Positions 44,501 through 51,347 of a stretch of DNA of 64,000 bases are shown in pieces (within the stretch, counting starts at the first letter, position 1; each line of letters starts with the position of its first letter). The stretch comes from Marinicella rhabdoformis (GTDB lineage: Bacteria > Pseudomonadota > Gammaproteobacteria > Xanthomonadales > Marinicellaceae): assembly GCF_009671245.1 (NCBI RefSeq), contig NZ_VTFS01000002.1, positions 248,001-312,000 on the forward strand, in the 5' to 3' direction. Under the pieces are notes generated by a model. It saw nothing but the letters and a program-made list of their open reading frames with translations, made no database searches and had not been told where the DNA came from. Position numbers and translations under genes: made by a program.

Positions 44501-45123
44501 GTACGGGTAAATACATTGAAATACCAGACAGAGATATCAGTTTACCTGCTGAACAGTATATGGTTGGTGTTATAGATGGCATCTCATCCACAGAAGACAA
44601 TTTAGATATTATGGACTCAAGATTTGTAACACAATCCATGAGTGGTAATGCATCATTCAGAAGTTTGTCAAATAATGTTGTTGATTATACGCAAGACTAT
44701 GGATGGAAGCTTCGCTTGATTGATCAAGGTGAAAGGGTGTTTAATCCTATGGCGCTTTTCAATAGTGACTTGATGTTGGCAACAACTAATGTAACAGCTG
44801 GTGTTGATCCTTGTTTACCTGGAGGGAAAAGTTGGATTGTTTCTATCAATCCATTAACGGGCGGTACACCAATTCAAGGTGGTTCGGAAATAGATATATT
44901 TAGAAATATTAAGATATACATTGGTGGTCAGCTGGTTAGCATTCCTGGTAGTGGTGACTTGATTTCAATACCTGATTTTATTATTGGAGAACCTCCAGTT
45001 CTTGAAAACCAAGGTGGAGGAGGTGCATCAATAGTGATAGAAGGTACTGAAAATACCAATATCATTGATTTATATAAACACACATGGCGTCGAAGAAATT
45101 GGACGAATGTACTAACTCAATAA
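41524..45123 (+). CDS. pilY1: Type IV pilus tip adhesin PilY1
   Basis: This secreted protein of 1,199 residues has a signal peptide (about residues 1-27). The von Willebrand A-like N-terminal part has a MIDAS motif DDSGS (Asp52, Ser54, Ser56). The C-terminal half is the PilY1 beta-propeller, with the MVYVGSNGGMLHAFE and YALDVTD segments. PilY1 sits at the pilus tip and acts in adhesion, mechanosensing and retraction control. An RGD tripeptide lies at residues 492-494. A long Asn/Asp-rich loop near residues 846-858 may bind calcium. Shine-Dalgarno AAGAGGT precedes the ATG. Confidence 0.93.
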   Translation: MKNIIKINKVLVAATVAMISGADYADASLLQLSHEPLFLNQTVPPAIAVTLDDSGSMAWTYMGANDSNGFVDPTKNRLYYNPNITYSPPLRADGSSFPQSDPSNAMVDGYPNDMNARVDIRTRYIAMGNFSYSRTGNNVTISFKDTRRYNARSGSWTNQYPTGWGCDNGCTGGTQPYYYLGNTRYNITDADELKNFANWYTYYNSRAKLSKAAISRAFAGFNPSFKIAWQELNYRNSFNNLNKFEDTHRNNFFSWLFGAPTSGGTPLRASFKRAGEKFELDSSYTSDDYAGLLSCQQNFHIAISDGGWNGGLSGTFIQDDTSRSIPGDTGTPENGNQPLYGSMGYNGAGAQKIYNYSRDNYLADVAFDSWMRDLKPNLPNYVPRYKKDYTDHDNGSIDFSGLTDEWESSEFVWNPKNDPAYWQHVVTYNVGMGLNASRVEAHASGNTTTCNTVGVTDSKDAVYQSLRANSPTSCVWPNNVIDDVWHSSINSRGDFFSANDPEELINALNEVVNNITERVSRGSTSTVTSGIITDNTSAFSPSFDSSTWSGTLQAKEVNADRSFGDITWDAGCVLTGGYCDSIQENVTKQALRNIYTYDKAANSVVKFDVTLNTALKQMIQESAGQYAGLNYNNPVDGTDVNNIINYVIGDRDQEQANNGSLRTRKSVMSDIVHSSPVIVRGPGEGYKDNLWPNGSPEEGSPYLDFKISEFGRKNMVYVGSNGGMLHAFETESSSPTGHAQEVWSFIPNTVIENLAHLPTNKHHSYVDNTPVKRDVFINGSWKTILVGGLRYGGQAYYALDVTDASSTQPKVLWEFTDSDDQDLGYTYGKPEIVRISSTGEWVALLPNGYNNSQNDTNNPSDPNNHVSASGNAVMYVVRLSDGQLITKIDTGVGSSTTPNGLATPVGVDSEFVKESNLVGGNGVDIGVDLAYAGDLYGNLWRFDLSDTDPSNWTATALVKAQNVMDRPITVQPKVIAIPDSVQTQYDDIMVVFGTGKYIEIPDRDISLPAEQYMVGVIDGISSTEDNLDIMDSRFVTQSMSGNASFRSLSNNVVDYTQDYGWKLRLIDQGERVFNPMALFNSDLMLATTNVTAGVDPCLPGGKSWIVSINPLTGGTPIQGGSEIDIFRNIKIYIGGQLVSIPGSGDLISIPDFIIGEPPVLENQGGGGASIVIEGTENTNIIDLYKHTWRRRNWTNVLTQ

Positions 45124-45134
45124 AAGAGGAAATC

Positions 45135-45500
45135 ATGAAAACAAAAAAACTATTATTAATCATGTTTGCATTGACTTTAATTGGGCCTTATTCTAATGCA
45201 GATGGCTTAAGTATAAATGTCATCAAAGGAACCGTTGATATGGTAAATGTTGGTCAAAAACTTGTTGTTGTGAATGGTTTATCATATAAATATGTATTGG
45301 ATGAAGAGCAAAGCTTGTACTCCTATTCTGAGTATGAAAAGCCAGCCATCCCATTGCGTGAATTAAAAGCAGGCAAAGTGTATTATTTTGAATTAATTAG
45401 CAATAAAGAAGATGCTAAATATGCAGATTATAAAATTGTTCGTTATATTTCAAATCAACCATTAGAAGACGCAGAAGAGTTTGATAGAGATGAAAAATAA
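45135..45500 (+). CDS. pilY2: PilY2-like small periplasmic protein
   Basis: This is a 121-residue protein with a signal peptide (about 1-22) and a compact body predicted mostly beta-stranded (VIKGTVDMVNVGQKLVVVNG). It lies between pilY1 and pilE, exactly where Pseudomonas places PilY2, and is of similar size. The sequence call rests largely on position. The ATG at 45135 is preferred: GAGGAAATC precedes it, whereas the longer frame lies inside pilY1. It overlaps pilE by 11 bases. Confidence 0.6.
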   Translation: MKTKKLLLIMFALTLIGPYSNADGLSINVIKGTVDMVNVGQKLVVVNGLSYKYVLDEEQSLYSYSEYEKPAIPLRELKAGKVYYFELISNKEDAKYADYKIVRYISNQPLEDAEEFDRDEK

Positions 45501-45891
45501 ATCTGGATTTACCTTAATAGAATTAGTGGTGGTTATTGCAATCATAGCCTTGTTGGCATCTTATGCCATCCCAAACTATCGACAATATGTCGTCAGAAGC
45601 AAGCGGGTTGAAGCACAGGATAAGGTTTTGCAAGTGGCTGGTATGTATGAGAAATTTTATGCTAATACCAATGCATATCCAACAAATGTAACTGGTGGAG
45701 GCACAGCTTTATCACTAACGAATTCATTCCTAAGATGGAAAGACTATAGAATAGTACATCAAAATAGACCTAATAATGGGTGGAGAATTCGAGCAGTCGC
45801 AAGGGGTAAGCAAGCAACGGATGACCCGTCATGTATCAGAATTCAATATGATAATTTGGGCCAAAAAACACCAGCTGCTTGTTGGGAATAA
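45490..45891 (+). CDS. pilE: Type IV minor pilin PilE
   Basis: The 133 residues show cleavage motif KSG-FTLIELVVVIAIIALLASYAIPNYRQYV, then a short pilin head with the C-terminal disulphide pair (DPSCIR and PAACWE). It is the last gene of the operon. The ATG at 45490 lies inside the end of pilY2, so translation is coupled. A strong inverted repeat follows and is shared with convergent smpB. Confidence 0.9.
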   Translation: MKNKSGFTLIELVVVIAIIALLASYAIPNYRQYVVRSKRVEAQDKVLQVAGMYEKFYANTNAYPTNVTGGGTALSLTNSFLRWKDYRIVHQNRPNNGWRIRAVARGKQATDDPSCIRIQYDNLGQKTPAACWE

Positions 45892-45902
45892 AAAGTGACT
45901 AT

Positions 45903-45930
45903 CAAAGGCAATCAGCGGTGATTGCCTTTG
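45903..45930. terminator. Shared hairpin terminator of pilE and smpB
   Basis: A perfect 12-bp stem (CAAAGGCAATCA and complement) with a GCGG loop lies between the convergent genes, with T-rich tracts on both sides. The smpB stop codon at 45912-45914 lies in the left arm. Confidence 0.85.
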
Positions 45931-46385
45931 AGTATTCTTTGTTTTTGTATGTTCCATTCACGGTCTTTTGTTGCAGCACGTTTATCGTGTACTTTTTTAC
46001 CTTGAGCCAAAATTAATTTCAGTTTTACTTTCCCTTTTTTCCAATACAGGCTTCTGGCCACCAAGGTCAATCCTTTTCTTTCAACCGCTCCAATCAAATA
46101 ATTTATCTCATTCCGATTGAGCAGCAACTTTTTCATTCTGTTAGTTTCTGGAATGATGTGAGTAGAAGCTGTGTTGAGTGGTGTGATATGACAACCGGTT
46201 AACCAAACCTCACCCTCTTTGACAAAGACATAACTTTCTGCCAAGTTGACTTTGCCAGCGCGTATACTTTTAACTTCCCAGCCTTCCAGAGCCAGGCCAG
46301 CTTCGTAATCTTCAATAAAATGGAACTCGTAAGATGCCTTTTTATTGGTAACAATGTTATTATCCTTTTTCTTTTGTTTGGCCAT
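45912..46385 (-). CDS. smpB: SsrA-binding protein SmpB
   Basis: SmpB delivers tmRNA to stalled ribosomes. The 157 residues have the beta-barrel core with the YEFHFIEDYEAGLALEGWEVKSIRAGKVNL segment and the C-terminal basic tail, including KGKKVHDKRAATKDREW. It sits divergently from ratA-rnfH, the usual order in gammaproteobacteria. The tmRNA gene itself is not in the window. Confidence 0.97.
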   Translation of the reverse strand: MAKQKKKDNNIVTNKKASYEFHFIEDYEAGLALEGWEVKSIRAGKVNLAESYVFVKEGEVWLTGCHITPLNTASTHIIPETNRMKKLLLNRNEINYLIGAVERKGLTLVARSLYWKKGKVKLKLILAQGKKVHDKRAATKDREWNIQKQRILKGNHR

Positions 46386-46454
46386 GTTGAGGTCTTTTAT
46401 TGATGGAACAGTCTATTTTATTGAAAATAAGCAACCAATGCACGGAATTTAATT

Positions 46455-46895
46455 GTGGTTGAAGTTGTTAAATCAGCAATAGTGACACACACGGCCGATG
46501 AAATGTATCAATTGGTTAATGATGTGACTTCATATCCAGAGTTTCTGAAGTGGTGTGTTAAAGGAACGATTCACCACCAAGATGGCGATTATTACGAAGC
46601 CACATTAGATATGTCTGTCAAAGGCATTAATGTATCATTCATGACGGCCAACAGAAAAGAGGACAGGGCAGGTGTGTTGCATTTAGATTTACAGCTCAAA
46701 AAAGGCCCGTTTAACCAGTTACATGGACACTGGGCATTCAAGCCTTTAGGGGATGTGGGTTGTCGTGTGAGTTTATTGTTGAATTATGAAGTCAAATCGT
46801 CTGTGATTAATCAACTGTTTGCTAAAGGGTTTGAGAGAATTGCAGAGCGAATGGTGTCGGATTTTGTGAGCCGGGCTGGAGATTTATATGCTTGA
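46455..46895 (+). CDS. ratA: RatA/COQ10-family START-domain protein
   Basis: The 146 residues match the polyketide cyclase/START family, with the motif ADEMYQLVNDVTSYPEFLKWC and the C-terminal GFERIAERMVSDFVSRA. In E. coli the homologue (RatA/PasT) was described as a toxin that blocks 70S formation; eukaryotic relatives bind coenzyme Q. A lipid/quinone role is at least as likely here. The start is GTG with no clear Shine-Dalgarno sequence. rnfH overlaps its end by eight bases. Confidence 0.92.
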   Translation: MVEVVKSAIVTHTADEMYQLVNDVTSYPEFLKWCVKGTIHHQDGDYYEATLDMSVKGINVSFMTANRKEDRAGVLHLDLQLKKGPFNQLHGHWAFKPLGDVGCRVSLLLNYEVKSSVINQLFAKGFERIAERMVSDFVSRAGDLYA

Positions 46896-47181
46896 TATTG
46901 AAGTGATTTATGCTAAAGAGAACGAGCAAATAATTTTTAAGGTATCCGTTGATAATGACGCAACAATAGAACAAGCCATACTGGCTTCAAATATATTGAA
47001 TAAATACCCGGAAATTGACATGTTAACTGTTGATGTTGGGGTCTTTAGTCAAAGAAAAAAAATGTCTGATGGCTTGAATAATGGTGACCGAATCGAAATA
47101 TACCGGCCACTGATTGCAGACCCCAAGCAAAAGAGGCGAGCCAAAGCTGAGGTTCAAAAAGAGAACAAACAATTCCTTTAA
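46888..47181 (+). CDS. rnfH: RnfH family ubiquitin-like protein
   Basis: This is a small 97-residue beta-grasp protein with the family motifs VGVFSQRKKMSDGLNNGDRIEIYRPL and DPKQKRRAKAE. It was described as RatB in the ratA pair of E. coli. Function is unresolved. It is translated with ratA through an 8-base overlap. Confidence 0.9.
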   Translation: MLDIEVIYAKENEQIIFKVSVDNDATIEQAILASNILNKYPEIDMLTVDVGVFSQRKKMSDGLNNGDRIEIYRPLIADPKQKRRAKAEVQKENKQFL

Positions 47182-47211
47182 ATTGCTTTATTCATGGGTA
47201 TGTAAGGGTTG

Positions 47212-47237
47212 AAAAAAGCCAGCAGAGCGCTGGCTTT
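47212..47237. terminator. Terminator between rnfH and bamE
   Basis: AAAGCCAGC and GCTGGCTTT arms with a 5-nt loop are preceded by AAAAAA, so it ends in a T-run on the minus strand (bamE). On the plus strand the T-run is short. Confidence 0.85.
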
Positions 47238-47261
47238 CAAAGTTAATCATTTTGCTTTAAG

Positions 47262-47600
47262 TTAATCTTCAGGCTCTTCAATTTCTACATTATTTTCCTT
47301 GGGAAAGTAATTGCCTTCTGTTTTAACCAATTTGTCATTTTCAAAATATACAGTAAATTTTTTCAATTTTTTGAATTGTCCTTTTACTTTAGATGTGTTG
47401 ACATAATCCCAGCGGTCATGATTAAAAGGGTCGGCAACCGTAGGTGTGCCTAAAATGATGGCTACCTGTCGTTTACTCATGCCAGGTTTTACTTCATCTA
47501 TATCTTCTTGTTTCAATATGTTGCCTTGCTGAACAGGTGTCTTATAACAAGCGGTTAAGGTCATCAAAGCCAAAAATAAGGTAGTCAGTGCAATTTTCAT
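47262..47600 (-). CDS. bamE: Outer-membrane assembly lipoprotein BamE
   Basis: This 112-residue lipoprotein of the BAM complex has lipobox LTAC (Cys18) and the BamE core motif VKPGMSKRQVAIILGTPTVADPFNHDRWDYV. It stabilises BamA/BamD. Divergent from fur with about 70 bases between, as in many gammaproteobacteria. A Fur-like box lies in the shared control region. Confidence 0.96.
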   Translation of the reverse strand: MKIALTTLFLALMTLTACYKTPVQQGNILKQEDIDEVKPGMSKRQVAIILGTPTVADPFNHDRWDYVNTSKVKGQFKKLKKFTVYFENDKLVKTEGNYFPKENNVEIEEPED

Positions 47601-47611
47601 TTTTTTAGTTG

Positions 47612-47644
47612 TTCAAAAATCAATCGAGAATGATACAATAAATT
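47612..47644 (+). promoter_or_regulatory. fur promoter with Fur-box-like sequence
   Basis: TTCAAA (47612-47617) and TACAAT (47634-47639) are spaced by 16 bases. A sequence resembling the Fur box (GAGAATGATACAATAAATT, 47626-47644) covers the -10, with 11 of 19 matches to GATAATGATAATCATTATC. It would allow autoregulation. Confidence 0.4.
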
Positions 47645-47670
47645 TTATTAAATAACAGTTATTTATCTAA

Positions 47671-48072
47671 ATGAGTAGTCAAGAAATTAAGGAAGCTGGT
47701 CTAAAAGTCACATTACCCCGTTTACAGGTATTGGAATTTTTAACCAATAACAAAGGAGAACACTTCACAGCAGAAGCTTTGTTCACAGAAATGAAACAAA
47801 CAGGTCATGATGTAGGTTTGGCCACCATCTATCGTGTTTTGAATCAATTTGAAACCGCTGGCTTGGTGTGTAAGCACCAGTTTGAAAACAACCAAGCTGT
47901 GTATGAACTGGAAACCGGAGACCACCATGATCATATGGTTGATTTGGATAATGGAGATGTGATTGAATTTTTCGACTCTGAGTTAGAACGATTACAAGAA
48001 AGAATTGCAGAAAAGCATGGTTATGAGTTGATGGATCATAAAATGGTTCTCTACGTTAAAAAGAAAAAATAA
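47671..48072 (+). CDS. fur: Ferric uptake regulator Fur
   Basis: This is an iron-dependent repressor of 133 residues with the winged-helix segment ([26 protein letters not shown]) and the metal-binding [17 protein letters not shown]. coli Fur has Cys92 and Cys95 in this last segment; here both are replaced by Asp/Asn. The structural zinc site of that type is therefore absent, as in some other gammaproteobacterial Fur proteins. The C-terminus is KKKK-rich. queD starts 2 bases after it. Confidence 0.96.
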   Translation: MSSQEIKEAGLKVTLPRLQVLEFLTNNKGEHFTAEALFTEMKQTGHDVGLATIYRVLNQFETAGLVCKHQFENNQAVYELETGDHHDHMVDLDNGDVIEFFDSELERLQERIAEKHGYELMDHKMVLYVKKKK

Positions 48073-48073
48073 T

Positions 48074-48430
48074 ATGGACATTTATAAAGAGTTTTACCTT
48101 GAGTCGGCGCATTGGTTACCTCATGTTCCTGACGGTCATAAATGTGGTCGATTACATGGACATTCGTTCAAAGTTATCCTAACGGTCACTGGAGAGCCTG
48201 ATCCGCAAAGTGGTTGGATCATTGACTTTGCAGACATCAAATCAATTTTTCAACCATTGTACGATCAATTAGATCATGCCTGTTTGAATCATATTGAAGG
48301 ATTAGAAAACCCAACCAGTGAGGTTTTGGCACAATGGATTTGGAAACAACTTAAGCCGGACTTGCCGTTGTTGAGTCAAATTGAAGTGTGTGAAACATGT
48401 ACATCTGGTTGTCTGTATAGGGGTGAGTAA
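48074..48430 (+). CDS. queD: 6-carboxy-5,6,7,8-tetrahydropterin synthase
   Basis: QueD acts in the queuosine (preQ0) pathway, converting 7,8-dihydroneopterin triphosphate to 6-carboxytetrahydropterin. The 118 residues contain zinc ligands in ESAHWLP and RLHGHSF, the catalytic Cys in HKCGRLHGH, and the LDHACLNHI and [11 protein letters not shown] segments. It is co-directional with fur and may be read from the same transcript. Other que genes are not in the window. Confidence 0.95.
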   Translation: MDIYKEFYLESAHWLPHVPDGHKCGRLHGHSFKVILTVTGEPDPQSGWIIDFADIKSIFQPLYDQLDHACLNHIEGLENPTSEVLAQWIWKQLKPDLPLLSQIEVCETCTSGCLYRGE

Positions 48431-48468
48431 ATATTTTTGTAGTTCTTAAAAAAGTTGCAAAAAAGTGT

Positions 48469-48497
48469 TTGACTAAAGACTATTAAATGATGATAAT
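48469..48497 (+). promoter_or_regulatory. Promoter of the tRNA cluster
   Basis: TTGACT (48469-48474) and GATAAT (48492-48497) are spaced by exactly 17 bases. A GC-containing discriminator CGCATCCGC follows, fitting a stringently controlled stable-RNA promoter. Confidence 0.8.
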
Positions 48498-48510
48498 ACG
48501 CATCCGCTTC

Positions 48511-48586
48511 GGGGCTATAGCTCAGCTGGGAGAGCGCAACACTGGCAGTGTTGAGGTCTGCGGTTCGATCCCGCATAGCTCCACCA
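48511..48586 (+). tRNA. tRNA-Ala (GGC)
   Basis: This is a 76-nt cloverleaf. The acceptor stem GGGGCTA/TAGCTCC has one G-T pair. The anticodon GGC is at 48544-48546, the T-loop is GGTTCGATCCC, and the CCA end is encoded. Confidence 0.96.
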
Positions 48587-48642
48587 TATTTTTAAGCTTT
48601 GTTGCTTAAAGCGGCAAAGAAGATAGTTAGTAAGTGTCCTGC

Positions 48643-48718
48643 GTCCCCTTCGTCTAGTGGCCTAGGACCCCGCCCTTTCACGGCGGTAACAGGGGTTCGA
48701 GTCCCCTAGGGGACGCCA
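48643..48718 (+). tRNA. tRNA-Glu (TTC), copy 1
   Basis: This is a 76-nt cloverleaf with acceptor GTCCCCT/AGGGGAC, anticodon TTC in the CCTTTCACGG arm, T-loop GGTTCGAGTCC and encoded CCA. Confidence 0.96.
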
Positions 48719-48767
48719 CCTTTCTTTTTTATAGGTGTAAAAGAATAAAATTGTTGTAATGTCCTGC

Positions 48768-48843
48768 GTCCCCTTCGTCTAGTGGCCTAGGACCCCGCCC
48801 TTTCACGGCGGTAACAGGGGTTCGAGTCCCCTAGGGGACGCCA
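48768..48843 (+). tRNA. tRNA-Glu (TTC), copy 2
   Basis: This copy is identical over all 76 bases to copy 1. The identity also covers the preceding TGTCCTGC, giving an 84-base tandem duplication (48635-48718 and 48760-48843) with an unrelated 41-base spacer. Confidence 0.96.
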
Positions 48844-49002
48844 TTCAGCTTCTAAAACCTAGGTTACATCTTTCCCACTTCTTTTTTTAAAATTCAAAAT
48901 CGTTTTTTGTTTTGTAATCACTTGTGTTTTTGTTTGATTTTTTTATTCTTTCAAACTGCTTGCTGATATGATTGTTGTTATAACATTTGTTGGACTAAAA
49001 TC
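48844..49002. other. AT-rich intergenic region
   Basis: The gap lies between the second tRNA-Glu and the metzincin gene. It is T-rich, with no clear terminator hairpin. It presumably holds the promoter of the protease gene, but no well-spaced pair of hexamers stands out. Confidence 0.4.
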
Positions 49003-50199
49003 ATGAGTAAAAAGCGCCATTTAATTATCATTCTGATACTTGTTCATAGCCATGCCTTTTCTTCATTAATCTTCAAAAATGGTTTTGAGAACGACTTGAT
49101 CTTTCTTGATGGCTTTGAACCCTTGGTTACTTGTCAGGATTTTGGTGATAATGACAGTGATGGCTTGCTAAATTGTTATGAAACCAATACGCAAGTGTTT
49201 GTTAGTCAATTTAACACAGGTACAGATCCTGATGATGCTGATACGGATGGCGATGCGATTAATGATGGCGATGAAGTGTTGGGTACAATGGATGGACTTG
49301 ACCTGCCAGCAATGGGTGCCAACCCTTTGATTCAAAATATTTTATTAGAATACGATTGGTTTGATGACAATTTAGACTCAGGGACTTGTTCAGCTCACAG
49401 CCACCGTCCAACCATCAATGCCATGAATAAAGTTGAACTGGCCTTTTTAAGCGCACCTAATATGAATCCTGATGGTAGCACTGGAATTGTGGTTATTCAG
49501 GATTATGGTCAAGGAGGGGTGTTTAATCAAGGAAGCTTTCTTAATGATGTAGATGGTGTATTAGATGGTGGAGTAAGTGGTGCTGAATTTGCTGCTTATA
49601 AAGCCAGTCAGTTTGAAAGCAATCGGGAAGGGTATTTTCATTATGTCATTTTGCCACACAGGTACAACACCAATAGTGGCAGTTCAGGTCAGGCTGAAGT
49701 CAATGGTGATGACCTGATCGTGTCATTACAATGCTATATTTCAGACAGAAACACTTCGCATACTATTTTGCATGAATTGGGCCATAATTTATCCTTAAGA
49801 CATGGGGGCTCAACCAATTGTAATAACAAACCACACTATAATTCTGTGATGAATTATGAATTCCAATTTCCTGGCGCAGACAATGACTGTGATGGCATAG
49901 GAAACGGTATTCTTGATTATTCAAGAGGATTAAACGCAGTTTTGAATGAAGCTTCTTTGAATGAGTCTGTTGGTATTTGTAATAATTTTGCAATTGATTG
50001 GAATGGCAACGCCATAATTGATGGTTCAAATGTGGCAGCAGACATCAATGGTGATGCAATAATTAACAACTGCAGCGGGGAATTGAACAGCTTAAGTGAT
50101 TATGATGACTGGGCCAATATTAATTTCTATGGCGTCCAAGATTTCGACAGGAATAATTTAGAAATTGTAAGTTGTATGAACCCAGTTACAAGTGATTGA
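49003..50199 (+). CDS. Secreted metzincin-like zinc protease
   Basis: This 398-residue protein has a signal peptide (about 1-20), followed directly by two tandem short motifs, LIFKNGFE and LIFLDGFE (residues 22-39). Aspartate-rich calcium-binding repeats lie at about 48-91. The catalytic motif HELGHNLSLRH (residues 257-267) fits the HExxHxxGxxH-like metzincin pattern, with SVMNY (Met283) as the Met-turn. The body between is not assigned to a subfamily. The protein is probably exported and stabilised by calcium. The tandem IF-x-x-GFE motifs are shared in looser form with two other secreted proteins in the window. Confidence 0.75.
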   Translation: MSKKRHLIIILILVHSHAFSSLIFKNGFENDLIFLDGFEPLVTCQDFGDNDSDGLLNCYETNTQVFVSQFNTGTDPDDADTDGDAINDGDEVLGTMDGLDLPAMGANPLIQNILLEYDWFDDNLDSGTCSAHSHRPTINAMNKVELAFLSAPNMNPDGSTGIVVIQDYGQGGVFNQGSFLNDVDGVLDGGVSGAEFAAYKASQFESNREGYFHYVILPHRYNTNSGSSGQAEVNGDDLIVSLQCYISDRNTSHTILHELGHNLSLRHGGSTNCNNKPHYNSVMNYEFQFPGADNDCDGIGNGILDYSRGLNAVLNEASLNESVGICNNFAIDWNGNAIIDGSNVAADINGDAIINNCSGELNSLSDYDDWANINFYGVQDFDRNNLEIVSCMNPVTSD

Positions 50200-50239
50200 C
50201 AAAGTGTTAGTTAAAGAAATTGATGGCAATTGTCCTGCT

Positions 50240-51223
50240 TTATTTGTTTCTTTGCCAGGCATAATCACATAGAAAAAGCAGGGCAGACTTGGCATCAGAT
50301 TCTGCAAGGTTAGCAATACATTCTTTGGCATGTTCCGCTTCTTGTTTGGCTTTATTGTTGGTGTATTGTAAGGCTTCTGATTGGTTAACCAGATTTTTGA
50401 TTTGTTCAAAGTTTGCTTGCTCTGGAGTTTTTATAGCACTTTCAATCAATCGTTTTTCAATGTCGTTGCCATTTTGAAGGATGTATATCAGAGGCAAGGT
50501 GAGTTTACCTTCTGCAAAATCGTCACCTAAATTTTTCCCCATGGTTTCCGCATCTGCAGTGTAATCTAAAACGTCATCGGCAATTTGAAAAGCCGCACCC
50601 AGGTGCATACCAAATTTAGCAAGCTTTTGTTGTTGTTCATTATTTAGGTCACCCAAAATGGCCGCCAATTCACAAGCAGCTTCAAACAGTTTTGCTGTTT
50701 TGTTTTCAATGATTTGGTAATAAGCTTTTTCTGTGATGTCTAAGTTACCAATATTGAGTAATTGTTGGACTTCACCTTCAGAAATGCGGTTGGTTGCATT
50801 GGCCAATACTGACATCACCCTCATGTCATCGGCTTCTAACATCATCTGAAATGATTTTGAGTATAAAAAATCACCGACCAGTACACTGGCTGCATTACCC
50901 CAAATTTCATGAGATGTTTTTTCACCGCGCCGCATGTCTGACTCATCTACCACATCATCATGAAGTAAAGTGGCTGTATGAATTAATTCAATCACTGCGG
51001 CCAAGTTGATGTTTTGTTGGCCTTGATAATTTAAGGCCTGGCTGATCAAAAGCATTAACATGGGGCGCAGTCGCTTTCCACCATTGGCGATGATGTATTC
51101 AGCAATTTGGTTGATTAACACCACATCTGAGGTCAGTTGTTGACGCAGGTGATGGTTCACTTTATCCATGTTGTTCTGGGTCAGTGACAAAACTTGTTTC
51201 AAATCCGTGATGTTAGTACTCAT
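50240..51223 (-). CDS. ispB: Polyprenyl (octaprenyl) diphosphate synthase
   Basis: This makes the isoprenoid side chain of ubiquinone. The 327 residues have both aspartate-rich motifs: LLHDDVVDESDMRRG (first, DDxxD) and QIADDVLDY (second). GGKRLRP near residue 48 binds the diphosphate of IPP. The ATG at 51223 is chosen; the longer frame upstream (to 51373) overlaps the divergent transporter gene and adds a non-family N-terminus. It is convergent with the metzincin gene. Confidence 0.93.
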   Translation of the reverse strand: MSTNITDLKQVLSLTQNNMDKVNHHLRQQLTSDVVLINQIAEYIIANGGKRLRPMLMLLISQALNYQGQQNINLAAVIELIHTATLLHDDVVDESDMRRGEKTSHEIWGNAASVLVGDFLYSKSFQMMLEADDMRVMSVLANATNRISEGEVQQLLNIGNLDITEKAYYQIIENKTAKLFEAACELAAILGDLNNEQQQKLAKFGMHLGAAFQIADDVLDYTADAETMGKNLGDDFAEGKLTLPLIYILQNGNDIEKRLIESAIKTPEQANFEQIKNLVNQSEALQYTNNKAKQEAEHAKECIANLAESDAKSALLFLCDYAWQRNK

Positions 51224-51347
51224 GCTGTCAAAAAATATCGATAACTTTAATTGCGCCACATTATATGTCAAAGCAGGGTTAAGGTGCAGTTGACTTTTGT
51301 CACATTGACTGAATTTTTGCAACGCGACATGGGTTAACAATGATAAG

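Noticed and set aside
48635-48843. tRNA repeat as integration (att) site or mobile element trace
   Set aside because: No integrase, direct repeat of a tRNA 3' end beyond the duplication, or foreign gene block is seen nearby.
51260-51285. TTGACA directly next to TATAAT upstream of ispB (minus strand)
   Set aside because: The two hexamers have no spacer between them, so they cannot form one promoter. A TTGACA-N16-TAAAGT reading is possible but weak.
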